Shown: piece after piece, positions 7,662-14,460 of the stretch
Layout: each line of letters starts with the position of its first letter
Numbering within the stretch: the first letter of the stretch is position 1
From: Methylomonas sp.
GTDB taxonomy: Bacteria; Pseudomonadota; Gammaproteobacteria; Methylococcales; Methylomonadaceae
Assembly: GCA_026988195.1 (NCBI GenBank)
Contig: JALSLS010000271.1
Coordinates: 1-15,306 of the forward strand
Direction of reading: 5' to 3'
DNA length: 15,306 bases
Notes under the pieces: generated by a model
Databases searched by the model: none
The model's input: the letters and a program-made list of their open reading frames with translations, nothing else
Told to the model about the DNA's origin: nothing
Position numbers and translations under genes: made by a program

Positions 7662-7763
7662 GCCGGAGCAAATATCGGTTCATGCAATGCTTGGCGCGAA
7701 GATAATTGAAAGTTTTAGAGAAAAGAGCATTATTATAATCGCGCCGGGGGCGGACGCTCCTAC
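7662..7763. repeat. 102-bp interspersed repeat, copy A
   Basis: It is about 80% identical by eye to 11095-11196, with the same length and orientation. The shared core is 22 bases (7713-7734, containing TTTTAGAGAAAAGAGCATTA), and the shared right end is CGGACGCTCCTAC. The left end has decayed to GCCGGAGC from GTAGGAGC. Confidence 0.8.
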
Positions 7764-7789
7764 ATTATCATTGCCTACTCACACCCATT

Positions 7790-8470
7790 TTACGAGCGAG
7801 ATATTGTTTTAACCTCGCCATTTTCCGGCATTAAAACAACACTAGCCAAATCACGAAAAATACCATGTTCGACTACACCCGGCATATTATTTAGCATAGC
7901 ATCAAGCTGATGACTACTCATTGATGGTGTAAAGGTCATATCTAAGATTAAACTACCATAAGCAGAAATAGCTAAGCCATCTCCCTTTTGATTTTGACGT
8001 AGCCCTCCCTGCCCTCCAAGTTTTTCTAGCTGTAACTTGACCATTTGCCAGGCAAATGGCATTACTTCTATAGGAATCGGAAACTTTTCTCCAATTCTTT
8101 CCACCTTTTTACTTTGATCAACTAACACCATAAATTGCTTACTAGCTCTAGCTAACAACTTTTCTTTCACCAAATCAGAGCCTTGCCCCTTTAGTAAAAC
8201 ATTATCAGCGGTTACTTCATCAGCACCATCGACATATAGATCTAGTTGTTGAATATTTTCAATGGCTGCTAACGGTATCCCTAAAGATTGGGCTTTAATC
8301 ATACTAACCATTGAACTAGCAACAGCAGTAATTTGAATACCTTCTTCCTTAATTCGATTAGCCAGCGATTCAATAAAATAATTTGCAGTAGAGCCTGTCC
8401 CTAAACCAACCAGCATGCCACTTTTAACAGTTTGAGCCGCATATTTTGCTACTTTTTCTTTATCATTCAT
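7790..8470 (-). CDS. rpiA: ribose-5-phosphate isomerase A
   Basis: RpiA interconverts ribose 5-phosphate and ribulose 5-phosphate in the pentose phosphate pathway, and in the RuMP or Calvin cycles where present. The 226-residue protein has the phosphate loop GLGTGSTAN (22-30) and DGADEV (81-86). Catalytic D81, D84, K94 and E103 fall at exactly the E. coli numbers. FPIPIEVMP and the C-terminal KTISR are also typical. The usual KGGG after the catalytic Lys is KGQG here, and the segment around ASSMVSMIKAQ is divergent. TTTTGGAGCT gives a good ribosome binding site. The gene stands alone between repeat-rich spacers, and a large palindrome begins 30 bases upstream of its start. Confidence 0.95.
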   Translation of the reverse strand: MNDKEKVAKYAAQTVKSGMLVGLGTGSTANYFIESLANRIKEEGIQITAVASSMVSMIKAQSLGIPLAAIENIQQLDLYVDGADEVTADNVLLKGQGSDLVKEKLLARASKQFMVLVDQSKKVERIGEKFPIPIEVMPFAWQMVKLQLEKLGGQGGLRQNQKGDGLAISAYGSLILDMTFTPSMSSHQLDAMLNNMPGVVEHGIFRDLASVVLMPENGEVKTISRS

Positions 8471-8500
8471 TTTAGCTCCAAAATAGTTCCCATGCTCTGC

Positions 8501-8625
8501 CTCACTGCCATTAAGTTAAACCATTTTTGTAGGATGTGCTGACGACAGGAAGCGCATCAACTGTAAATGATGCGCTTCCTGTCGTCAGCACATCCTACCT
8601 GTTATCTTAACTTAATGGCAGTGAG
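8501..8625. repeat. 125-bp near-perfect palindrome (MITE-like) upstream of rpiA
   Basis: The outer 19-bp arms (8501-8519, CTCACTGCCATTAAGTTAA, and 8607-8625) are perfect inverted repeats. The inner 30-bp arms (8530-8559 and 8568-8597) are also perfect, around an 8-base loop. Between them are unmatched stretches of 10 and 9 bases. The terminal sequence resembles ends of transposase-mobilised elements, but I cannot name the family. No clear target-site duplication is visible. As RNA it would form a very strong hairpin between bcp and rpiA and may act as a transcription barrier; it lacks the U-run of a classic terminator. Confidence 0.9.
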
Positions 8626-8674
8626 TCAAGCTTGGGTGATGCCGTGTTTTGTTAAAAAACTTTTAGACAACAAA

Positions 8675-9139
8675 CTAGAGTTGCTGTACTTTTTCTAAGA
8701 TGGCCTGCGCATGCCCCTCATGAGAAACACCGTACATTGCCTCTGCTAAATCTCCCTCTTTATTGATAATAAAAGTGGAGCGTAAAATAGCCATCTTTTT
8801 TACGCCATTTTTTTCTTTTTCCTGCCATACATCATAACTTTCACAAACCTCACCACTTTCATCCGCCAACAAATCTAGTTTCAAATCAAACTTGTTAATA
8901 AAATCAGCGTGACTTACACATGAATCCTTGCTTACTCCAATAACCACTGCATCATGTGCTGCAAAGTCAGCGGCTAATCGGGTAAAATCATTGGCTTCTA
9001 TGGTACAGCCTGGTGTGTCATCTTTAGGGTAAAAATATAACACCACGTGTTTTTTTCCTTTAAAGGAAGATAGTTCAAGCAGTTGATTATCTTGATTTTT
9101 AGAACTAAATTCCGGGGCTTGTTGATTTTTTTCTAACAT
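8675..9139 (-). CDS. bcp: thioredoxin-dependent peroxiredoxin, BCP/PrxQ family
   Basis: The protein reduces hydrogen peroxide and organic hydroperoxides in the cytoplasm through a peroxidatic Cys, usually recharged by thioredoxin. It has 154 residues, the normal length. KDDTPGCTIEANDF places the peroxidatic Cys at C45. E. coli BCP has a resolving Cys at position 50; here it is N50. C74 (KDSCVSH) and C99 (GEVCESY) are the other cysteines, so resolution must use one of these or a partner. STFIINKEG and the C-terminal helix are typical. TTAGGAGAATA before the ATG is a strong ribosome binding site. A TATACT about 50 bases upstream could be a -10 element, but no good -35 accompanies it. Confidence 0.93.
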   Translation of the reverse strand: MLEKNQQAPEFSSKNQDNQLLELSSFKGKKHVVLYFYPKDDTPGCTIEANDFTRLAADFAAHDAVVIGVSKDSCVSHADFINKFDLKLDLLADESGEVCESYDVWQEKEKNGVKKMAILRSTFIINKEGDLAEAMYGVSHEGHAQAILEKVQQL

Positions 9140-9256
9140 ATTATTCTCCTAAGGATTAAATATACTTCGCACCCGTGATAGCACAAAGTATAGTCTGGTG
9201 TCTTTGATTATTACTCAATTCAGTCAACATAAAAACCTTAAATATTTTTGGTTATT

Positions 9257-10861
9257 TTAAGAACTGCAAGACAACTTAGAACACCCCGCTTTATGCCTAG
9301 CCCATTCAGGCCTTTTAACTGCATATTGAGCATGCTCAAGCTGTTCATCATATGGATTTCGCATCACCTCAAGCAATTCATTTATCATTGAAAAATCACC
9401 TTGCTCTGCTTTATCTATCGCCAACTGTGCCAAATAATTTCTTAAAACATATTTTGGGTTAACTCTATTCATTTGCTTGACTTTATCAACTTGCAAAACG
9501 GCTTCATTTTGTAATCGTAAAATATATTTTCGTATCCATACCGCAAATCGTACCTTGTAATCTTCAGTTAGTGCATCTAATCGATACCATGCTTCTGATA
9601 TAGGCTCCAGCAATTGTTCATCAGTAAAACAACCAACCACACTTTCCACCTCAAATACTGCTAGTTTACGATAAAAAATAGTCATATCAGTCTCCACCTC
9701 AGCCAACAAAGCCAATAACTCCTGACATAATTCAGTATCGGTATCTAAATTAAATTCCTTGAACCCAAGCTTATTGGCCATCATGCGGTTCCAGCCTTTA
9801 TCAAAGGTATGGTTATAAACATTCAAAGCCTGTTGTAAGGGTTCAGCTTCACCAATCAATGGGTATATTGCATTGGCTAATTGAACTAAATTCCATAAAG
9901 CCATTTGTGGTTGCTGACCGTATCGATAACGGCGCTCACCCGCATCAGTGGTATTAGGGGTCCAGTCAGGATTATAATCATCCAACCAGCCATAAGGGCC
10001 ATAATCAATCGTTAAACCCATAATTGACATATTATCGGTATTCATTACCCCATGAACAAAGCCTACACGCTGCCAATGAACAATCATTTCAGCTGTCAAC
10101 TTGCAAACCTGCTCAAACCACTTAATATAAACTTCTTTACCTAGAGGCTCACTCTGTTTTAATAAATAAGCAAAATCTGTCCTAATCGTATAGTCGACAA
10201 ACTTCCGTAATAAGTCTACCTCTCCTCTAGAAGAAAAAATTTGAAAACTGCCAAAACGTATAAAAGAAGGCGCGACCCGACAAACCACCGCACCAAGTTC
10301 AGCTTTTGGACGACCATCATAAAACATATCCCGAACCACTTCCTCCCCAGTCAGAATCAGGCTTAAAGCACGCGTAGTCGGGACACCTAGATGATACATA
10401 GCCTCACTGCATAAAAACTCACGTACTGATGAGCGTAAAACGGCCAATCCATCTGCTGTACGAGAATAAGGGGTTGGCCCAGCACCTTTTAGTTGCAAAG
10501 CCCAGCGCTGCTTTTCTGCATTAACAACTTCGCCTAGATTAATAGCTCGGCCATCACCTAATTGTCCTGCCCAATGACCAAATTGATGCCCGCCATAACA
10601 CATAGCATAAGGTTGCATTCCCTCTAAAACTTCATTACCCACAAAGACTTTAGCAAATTGACCGGACTGGCAATCCTGTTCTGTAAAACCTAATGTATCA
10701 GCCATTTCTGTTGAATAGGCAACGACTGTTGGCGAAGATACTTTAGTAGGGGAGACAAAGGAATAACAAGCTTGCATCACTTGCCTGCGATAGTTTTCAG
10801 CTTCTGAATCAGCAGGCAATTCCTGTACAAACCGATTATCAAATATTAATTGACCAATCAT
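9257..10861 (-). CDS. selO: protein adenylyltransferase SelO (YdiU family)
   Basis: SelO is a pseudokinase-fold enzyme that AMPylates Ser/Thr/Tyr of target proteins and is linked to redox homeostasis. The 534 residues compare with 478 in E. coli YdiU. Recognisable segments are GHQFGHWAGQLGDGRAI (91-107), LKGAGPTPYSRTADG (124-138) with K125, RSSVREFLCSEAMYHLGVPT, and RVAPSFIRFGSFQ. The catalytic stretch HGVMNTDNMS gives D276 and N277, with metal-binding D286 in IDYGPYGWLDDY. The D-N-D spacing matches the characterised Pseudomonas enzyme. The chain ends LSCSS, with Cys where animal homologues have selenocysteine. No obvious Shine-Dalgarno precedes the ATG. The gene is followed by bcp in the same direction after a 117-base gap. 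Confidence 0.96.
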   Translation of the reverse strand: MIGQLIFDNRFVQELPADSEAENYRRQVMQACYSFVSPTKVSSPTVVAYSTEMADTLGFTEQDCQSGQFAKVFVGNEVLEGMQPYAMCYGGHQFGHWAGQLGDGRAINLGEVVNAEKQRWALQLKGAGPTPYSRTADGLAVLRSSVREFLCSEAMYHLGVPTTRALSLILTGEEVVRDMFYDGRPKAELGAVVCRVAPSFIRFGSFQIFSSRGEVDLLRKFVDYTIRTDFAYLLKQSEPLGKEVYIKWFEQVCKLTAEMIVHWQRVGFVHGVMNTDNMSIMGLTIDYGPYGWLDDYNPDWTPNTTDAGERRYRYGQQPQMALWNLVQLANAIYPLIGEAEPLQQALNVYNHTFDKGWNRMMANKLGFKEFNLDTDTELCQELLALLAEVETDMTIFYRKLAVFEVESVVGCFTDEQLLEPISEAWYRLDALTEDYKVRFAVWIRKYILRLQNEAVLQVDKVKQMNRVNPKYVLRNYLAQLAIDKAEQGDFSMINELLEVMRNPYDEQLEHAQYAVKRPEWARHKAGCSKLSCSS

Positions 10862-10981
10862 TGAGGCACTCTATTATTGTTATCATTACCCTATATTATT
10901 GAGATAATCTATTGTTTTATCTACCTCAAAAAGAATAATGTATCTTTTATCCAAATATCACTACCTTAATAATAAAGATAG

Positions 10982-11014
10982 GTAGCCTTGATGCAGCAAA
11001 GCGGAATCAAGGGG
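10982..11014. repeat. REP-like hairpin
   Basis: GTAGCCTTGATGCAGCAAAG opens the element. CCTTGAT (10986-10992) pairs with ATCAAGG (11006-11012). It is an AT-shifted version of the common GTAGCCCGGATGCAGC...CCGGG REP type known from many gammaproteobacteria. It lies in the 386-bp gap between selO and the hydrolase gene. I assign nothing to 10862-10981, where the selO promoter should lie. Confidence 0.6.
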
Positions 11015-11094
11015 ATCTGGGGACTTCACTTCATTACATCACTGCCACAAAAGCTTAACTATAGCTATTCAGCTTGTGAGTAGACAATAATGAT

Positions 11095-11196
11095 GTAGGA
11101 GCAAATATCTGTCCATGCACTAGTCATGCGCGAATATATTTGAAAATTTTAGAGAAAAGAGCATTATTTTATTCGCGCCGGCGCGGACGCTCCTAC
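11095..11196. repeat. 102-bp interspersed repeat, copy B
   Basis: The ends GTAGGAGC and GCTCCTAC are perfect inverted repeats. GCGCGAA (11128-11134) and TTCGCGC (11172-11178) form an inner pair. The 22-base core at 11147-11168 is identical to copy A. No ORF or transposase is present, so it looks like a small non-autonomous element. Confidence 0.85.
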
Positions 11197-11247
11197 GAAA
11201 TATCTTACTAAAGTGACTGAAAAGTTACGCTTAACTTAATAAGGATG

Positions 11248-11907
11248 CTATTTATCTCTAGAAGCTGCTTGCAAAAAGTCTATAATAATCGTTGTTAAAG
11301 TCTCTGCTTGAGGGGTTTTAAAAATATGTTGAGCATGCGCCTTACCTTTAATAAGTTGCAAGCTTTTTGGCTCAGGCGCTTTAATATAAGATGATTTAAG
11401 GATGGTAGCCAAACGCTCGTGTTCACTGGCAATAAATAATAAGCGCCCTTTAAGTTCCTCAGGCTTATAAACCCGTGATGGCGATAATAAAATCAACTGG
11501 TCTATTTCACCCGCCTCGGCATAGACACTTGCTTTAGCCGCAGCGATAGCCCCCATACTTGCACCTAATATAGAAACTTGTTTAATATTTTTTTGTTGCC
11601 TTAAAAACCTGACACCCGCCAAAATATCCTCATATAAGGCCTGTGCTTTATCTCCTTGAGTTGACTTGTTATAGCCTCTAAAGTCTATAGCTAAGACGGT
11701 AAAGTCTTCTGTCAACAAGCGTTGTTCAAACTTCCCCCAGCTTTCTTTATTAAAAATAGCCCCATGCGCCAACAAAACAGCGTGCGACCCTCGTGGTTGA
11801 AAATTTGCATAGATTGTTGCATTATCAGCCGTATTAAAACTAAGCTCTTCAGCCGGCAGACCGAGGCTAACCGTAAAAAAAAATAGTATGATAAATATAC
11901 GTAACAT
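11248..11907 (-). CDS. exported alpha/beta hydrolase
   Basis: The 219-residue protein begins with an N-terminal signal peptide (MLRIFIILFFFTVSLG), so it is probably periplasmic or outer-surface. The hydrolase fold is seen in the oxyanion segment LAHGA (47-50), AIDFRGYNKS (73-82) and the nucleophile elbow GASMGA (S117). The acid is probably E162 or E164 in the strand-end FIASEHER. The catalytic His is H191 or H194 in KGKAHAQHIF. It resembles small dienelactone-hydrolase/esterase-like proteins; the substrate cannot be told from sequence. GTGAGGTATT gives a good ribosome binding site. It is transcribed away from fccAB and shares their intergenic region. Confidence 0.85.
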   Translation of the reverse strand: MLRIFIILFFFTVSLGLPAEELSFNTADNATIYANFQPRGSHAVLLAHGAIFNKESWGKFEQRLLTEDFTVLAIDFRGYNKSTQGDKAQALYEDILAGVRFLRQQKNIKQVSILGASMGAIAAAKASVYAEAGEIDQLILLSPSRVYKPEELKGRLLFIASEHERLATILKSSYIKAPEPKSLQLIKGKAHAQHIFKTPQAETLTTIIIDFLQAASRDK

Positions 11908-11947
11908 AGCAATACCTCACTTAAACTTGACAACTCACAATAAAAAA

Positions 11948-11996
11948 TCTGGGTAGGTTATATATTGCCAATTGCCTTATACTTAAATTACCCAGA
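11948..11996. promoter_or_regulatory. inverted repeat in the hydrolase/fccA divergent promoter region
   Basis: TCTGGGTA (11948-11955) and TACCCAGA (11989-11996) are perfect 8-bp arms 33 bases apart. A possible -10, TATACT (11978-11983, plus strand), lies between them, with no convincing -35. The layout could suit an operator or looping site controlling one or both genes; this is inference. Confidence 0.35.
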
Positions 11997-12013
11997 CAAA
12001 AAAGATATTTGAG

Positions 12014-12304
12014 ATGAAAAAAATATTCAAAAAAATCATCATACTCTTCATTACAACAACTGCCTATACCTATTCAATGGCAGATGTTTCTGGAAAAATG
12101 GTTGCTTACACTTGTTATAGTTGTCATGGTGAACAGTTAACTAATTTAAAATCAACTCAACCCTTATCTACTATATCTTTGAGAAATACTTTATTAGCTT
12201 TTAAATATGACGCAAAAAGTGCCTCAATGATGAACAGAATAGCAAAAGGTTTTACTGATAATGAATTAATGGCCGTTGCAACTTATATTACGGGTTCACA
12301 TTAA
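12014..12304 (+). CDS. fccA: monoheme cytochrome c, probable FccA subunit of sulfide dehydrogenase
   Basis: The 96-residue precursor has a Sec signal peptide (Lys-rich start, hydrophobic core to about residue 20, likely cleavage SMA/DVS after 23). That leaves a mature protein of about 73 residues. A single heme motif CYSCH lies at 34-38, with H38 as proximal ligand. M72 or M73 in SMMNRIAKGFTDNEL is the probable distal ligand, followed by the usual C-terminal helix (ELMAVATYI). In flavocytochrome c sulfide dehydrogenase this subunit takes electrons from the flavoprotein and passes them to other cytochromes. The next gene starts directly after its TAA (TAAATG), supporting a two-subunit complex. 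The subunit assignment rests mainly on that neighbour. Confidence 0.85.
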   Translation: MKKIFKKIIILFITTTAYTYSMADVSGKMVAYTCYSCHGEQLTNLKSTQPLSTISLRNTLLAFKYDAKSASMMNRIAKGFTDNELMAVATYITGSH

Positions 12305-13594
12305 ATGATTTCCAGACGCCAGTTTATGCATTTATCTAGTCGCTCAGCAGCTCTTTGGCTTACTGGCTGCCATAAGCGAGCATTTAATTCCAGTTCTGCT
12401 CATGTTGTCATTATTGGTGGAGGCTTTGGTGGCGCAACCGCCGCAAAAATGATTAAGCAATTAGATTCAAGTATTAAAGTGACTCTAATTGAGCCTAAAC
12501 AGCACTATATTACCTGCCCAGGAAGTAACTGGGTTTTAGCGGGTTTTAAAAAAATCGAATCGCTTAATGTTTCATATCAACAACTATTAAGCCGGTATGA
12601 TGTAGGTATCATTCACCAAAAAGTGGCCACAATTAACCCTGAGAAACATTATGTTACTCTCAGTGACAAACAAAAAATACCTTATGACCGTTTAATCGTA
12701 TCGCCTGGTATTGATTTCCGTTGGGAATTAATTGAAGGTCATGATAATTCAACAAGTCATTTAATTCCCCATGCATGGAAAGCAGGAATTCAAACCACAC
12801 TCTTAAAAAATCAACTACAGGCTATGAAAAATGGTGGCACAGTGGTAATTTGCGCCCCTCCCAACCCATTTAGATGCCCTCCTGGCCCTTATGAACGTGC
12901 CAGCATGATTGCTTATTACTTAAAGCAACATAAACCCAAATCAAAAATCATCATTCTGGATGCTAAAAGCCAATTTTCTAAACAGCAGTTATTTTTTAAA
13001 AGCTGGGAAAAGCATTATGGATTTGCAAGCAATAACAGCATGATTGAATGGCACTCCATTCCTGACAACCCTATCAGAAAAATTGATATTAAAAACAGGC
13101 AATTAGAAACTGATTTTGGCGATATTTTTAAAGCTGATGTTTTAAACTATATTCCGACACAAAAAGCCGCTAATATTGCCCATACTGCAGGGCTTTGTGA
13201 TGAGTCAGGCTGGTGCCCCGTTAATCACCAGACCAGCGAATCAACCCTACACCCTGATATTCATGTGATTGGGGATGCCTCTATACAAAATCCAATTCCA
13301 AAATCAGCTTTTGCAGCTAATGCAGAAGCAAAAGTCTGTGCTTTTGCAGTAGTGAATTTACTTAATCAATTTGAAGCTATTGAGCCTCTCTGGGTTAATA
13401 CCTGCTACAGCTTAATTACGCAGGAACAAGGCATTTCCATTGCCATGGTTTATAAGCTTAACCAGCAGGGTAAAATTATTAAAGTCACGGGTGCTGGAGG
13501 CGTTACCCCTAATATTGCCGAGGCAACCTTAACTATTGAGGCCAATAATGCAAAACGGTGGCTGAAAACTATTGTTATGGATAGTTTTAAATAA
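12305..13594 (+). CDS. fccB: flavocytochrome c sulfide dehydrogenase, flavoprotein subunit (Tat lipoprotein-like)
   Basis: FccB oxidises sulfide in the periplasm and passes electrons to FccA. The 429-residue protein aligns closely, from memory, with Allochromatium FccB. It has VIIGGGFGG for FAD (35-43), C71 in YITCPGSNW at the position of the covalent FAD Cys, HAWKAG, and FRCPPGPYERASMIAYYLK (189-207) with C191. SGWCPV contains C304; C191 and C304 match the redox disulfide. VIGDAS (321-326) contacts FAD, and the C-terminal NTCYS domain is present. The N-terminus SRRQFM is a twin-arginine motif. LTGC (19-22) forms a lipobox, so the protein may be membrane-tethered through C22. Extra cysteines are C183 and C298. 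A short AT hairpin at 13565-13588 near the stop might assist termination. Confidence 0.95.
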   Translation: MISRRQFMHLSSRSAALWLTGCHKRAFNSSSAHVVIIGGGFGGATAAKMIKQLDSSIKVTLIEPKQHYITCPGSNWVLAGFKKIESLNVSYQQLLSRYDVGIIHQKVATINPEKHYVTLSDKQKIPYDRLIVSPGIDFRWELIEGHDNSTSHLIPHAWKAGIQTTLLKNQLQAMKNGGTVVICAPPNPFRCPPGPYERASMIAYYLKQHKPKSKIIILDAKSQFSKQQLFFKSWEKHYGFASNNSMIEWHSIPDNPIRKIDIKNRQLETDFGDIFKADVLNYIPTQKAANIAHTAGLCDESGWCPVNHQTSESTLHPDIHVIGDASIQNPIPKSAFAANAEAKVCAFAVVNLLNQFEAIEPLWVNTCYSLITQEQGISIAMVYKLNQQGKIIKVTGAGGVTPNIAEATLTIEANNAKRWLKTIVMDSFK

Positions 13595-13607
13595 AAAATC
13601 CTTCCTC

Positions 13608-14279
13608 CTAACTTTCAAAAGCCAGCATCGAGCCAAAATTTTCTTTCCAGTCACTATCAAACTTTTCAACAGCTGGAGGCACTGCTGGGTGGGAAATCAT
13701 CTGTATTGCCACCTCAACGGGCAAGGTAATAGCACCGACCCCTAACTTCATCACCTCCATAACTTGTAAAGTATTTTTAAAACTCGCAGGGAGCACTTTA
13801 CAGCTTAACTGATTAATTGTGATCAATTGTTGCAAATCTGCAACGACGGTAATACCATCACCCCCCATGGTATCCATTCTGTTTATATAAGGCGCCAAAT
13901 AATCTGCTCCACACAAGGCTGCAAGAAAGCCTTGTTGGCTACTGTAAATAGCCGTTGCTAAAACCTGTATACCACTGTTTTTAACTATTTTAATAGCCGC
14001 CAACCCTATTTCAGTTGCAGGAATTTTAACAACCATATCAAAGGGAAGTTTATCAAGTTCTATTGCTTCATCAACAATACCCTCAACTGTCTGGCTAACC
14101 ACTTGCACATGAAATCGAGCATTCTCAATTATTTCATTTAACTCAGACAAGGCTTGAGTAACGCCTATTCCTGCGTTAGCAAGAATAGAGGGGTTTGTTG
14201 TCACCCCTTTTATCGGGAGACAAGCATTAAGTCGGCTAACCTGCTTAGCATCAACAGTATCTAAATATAATTCAATCAT
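13608..14279 (-). CDS. fsa: fructose-6-phosphate aldolase (transaldolase-like)
   Basis: The enzyme cleaves fructose 6-phosphate to dihydroxyacetone and glyceraldehyde 3-phosphate, or runs in reverse, through a Lys Schiff base. The 223-residue length matches E. coli FsaA (220), which it resembles along its whole length. Key residues are D7 in LYLDT, T27 in GVTTNPS, the Schiff-base K85 in VVKIPAT, T109, and Y131 and R134 in APYINR. Q59 in HVQV is the residue that separates FSA from true transaldolases, which have Glu there. ASFKNT and ITLPVEVAIQMISHPAV follow as in FsaA. It converges on fccB with a 13-base gap and diverges from the PAS gene. Dihydroxyacetone use or formaldehyde-linked sugar metabolism is possible but not shown. 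Confidence 0.93.
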   Translation of the reverse strand: MIELYLDTVDAKQVSRLNACLPIKGVTTNPSILANAGIGVTQALSELNEIIENARFHVQVVSQTVEGIVDEAIELDKLPFDMVVKIPATEIGLAAIKIVKNSGIQVLATAIYSSQQGFLAALCGADYLAPYINRMDTMGGDGITVVADLQQLITINQLSCKVLPASFKNTLQVMEVMKLGVGAITLPVEVAIQMISHPAVPPAVEKFDSDWKENFGSMLAFES

Positions 14280-14460
14280 TTTAATATTTCTTACCGTGTT
14301 ATAGGTGTTTCAACCTTTATTTTATATGTAATAACCGAAGCTCACAGAGCATAGTCCATGTTTATACATAAGCTGAAACATTTTATTTATTTGAACCCGA
14401 TCACACTTAAAAGTAATCATTGACTTACAAGTGGAAGGGTTGCTCACTTCTTTTCTGTTT

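Larger units (their letters stand above)
7491..7763. repeat. composite interspersed repeat array between rpiA and pyrG
   Basis: The block starts GTAGGAGCGGACGCCC and ends CGGACGCTCCTAC, so its outer ends are inverted repeats. Inside are two direct repeats of about 40 bases (7516-7555 and 7587-7625), each holding a short palindrome. A 102-bp unit at 7662-7763 recurs at 11095-11196. I found no ORF with plausible protein features. It lacks a transposase, so it is either a non-autonomous element or an accumulation of them. Confidence 0.75.

Noticed and set aside
7491..7763. CRISPR array
   Set aside because: Only two imperfect direct repeats, unequal palindromic inserts and no regular spacers or cas genes.
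7345..7789. Structured RNA or tRNA gene in the pyrG-rpiA gap
   Set aside because: No cloverleaf, tRNA T-loop or recognised riboswitch core was seen; the structure is explained by repeats.
9257..9290. Possible selenoprotein end of SelO
   Set aside because: The C-terminal codon at the selenocysteine position is an ordinary Cys codon (LSCSS), as in other bacterial SelO proteins.
11927..11932. TTGACA as a -35 for fccA
   Set aside because: At 17-18 bases downstream there is only TGGGTA or GGGTAG, not a plausible -10.
11712..11933. 73-codon minus-strand open frame
   Set aside because: It lies in another frame over the start of the exported hydrolase, whose signal peptide and fold are clear.
13565..13588. 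AAAACTAT/ATAGTTTT hairpin as terminator between fccB and fsa
   Set aside because: The stem is all but GC-free and lies within the fccB coding end; too weak to call a terminator.
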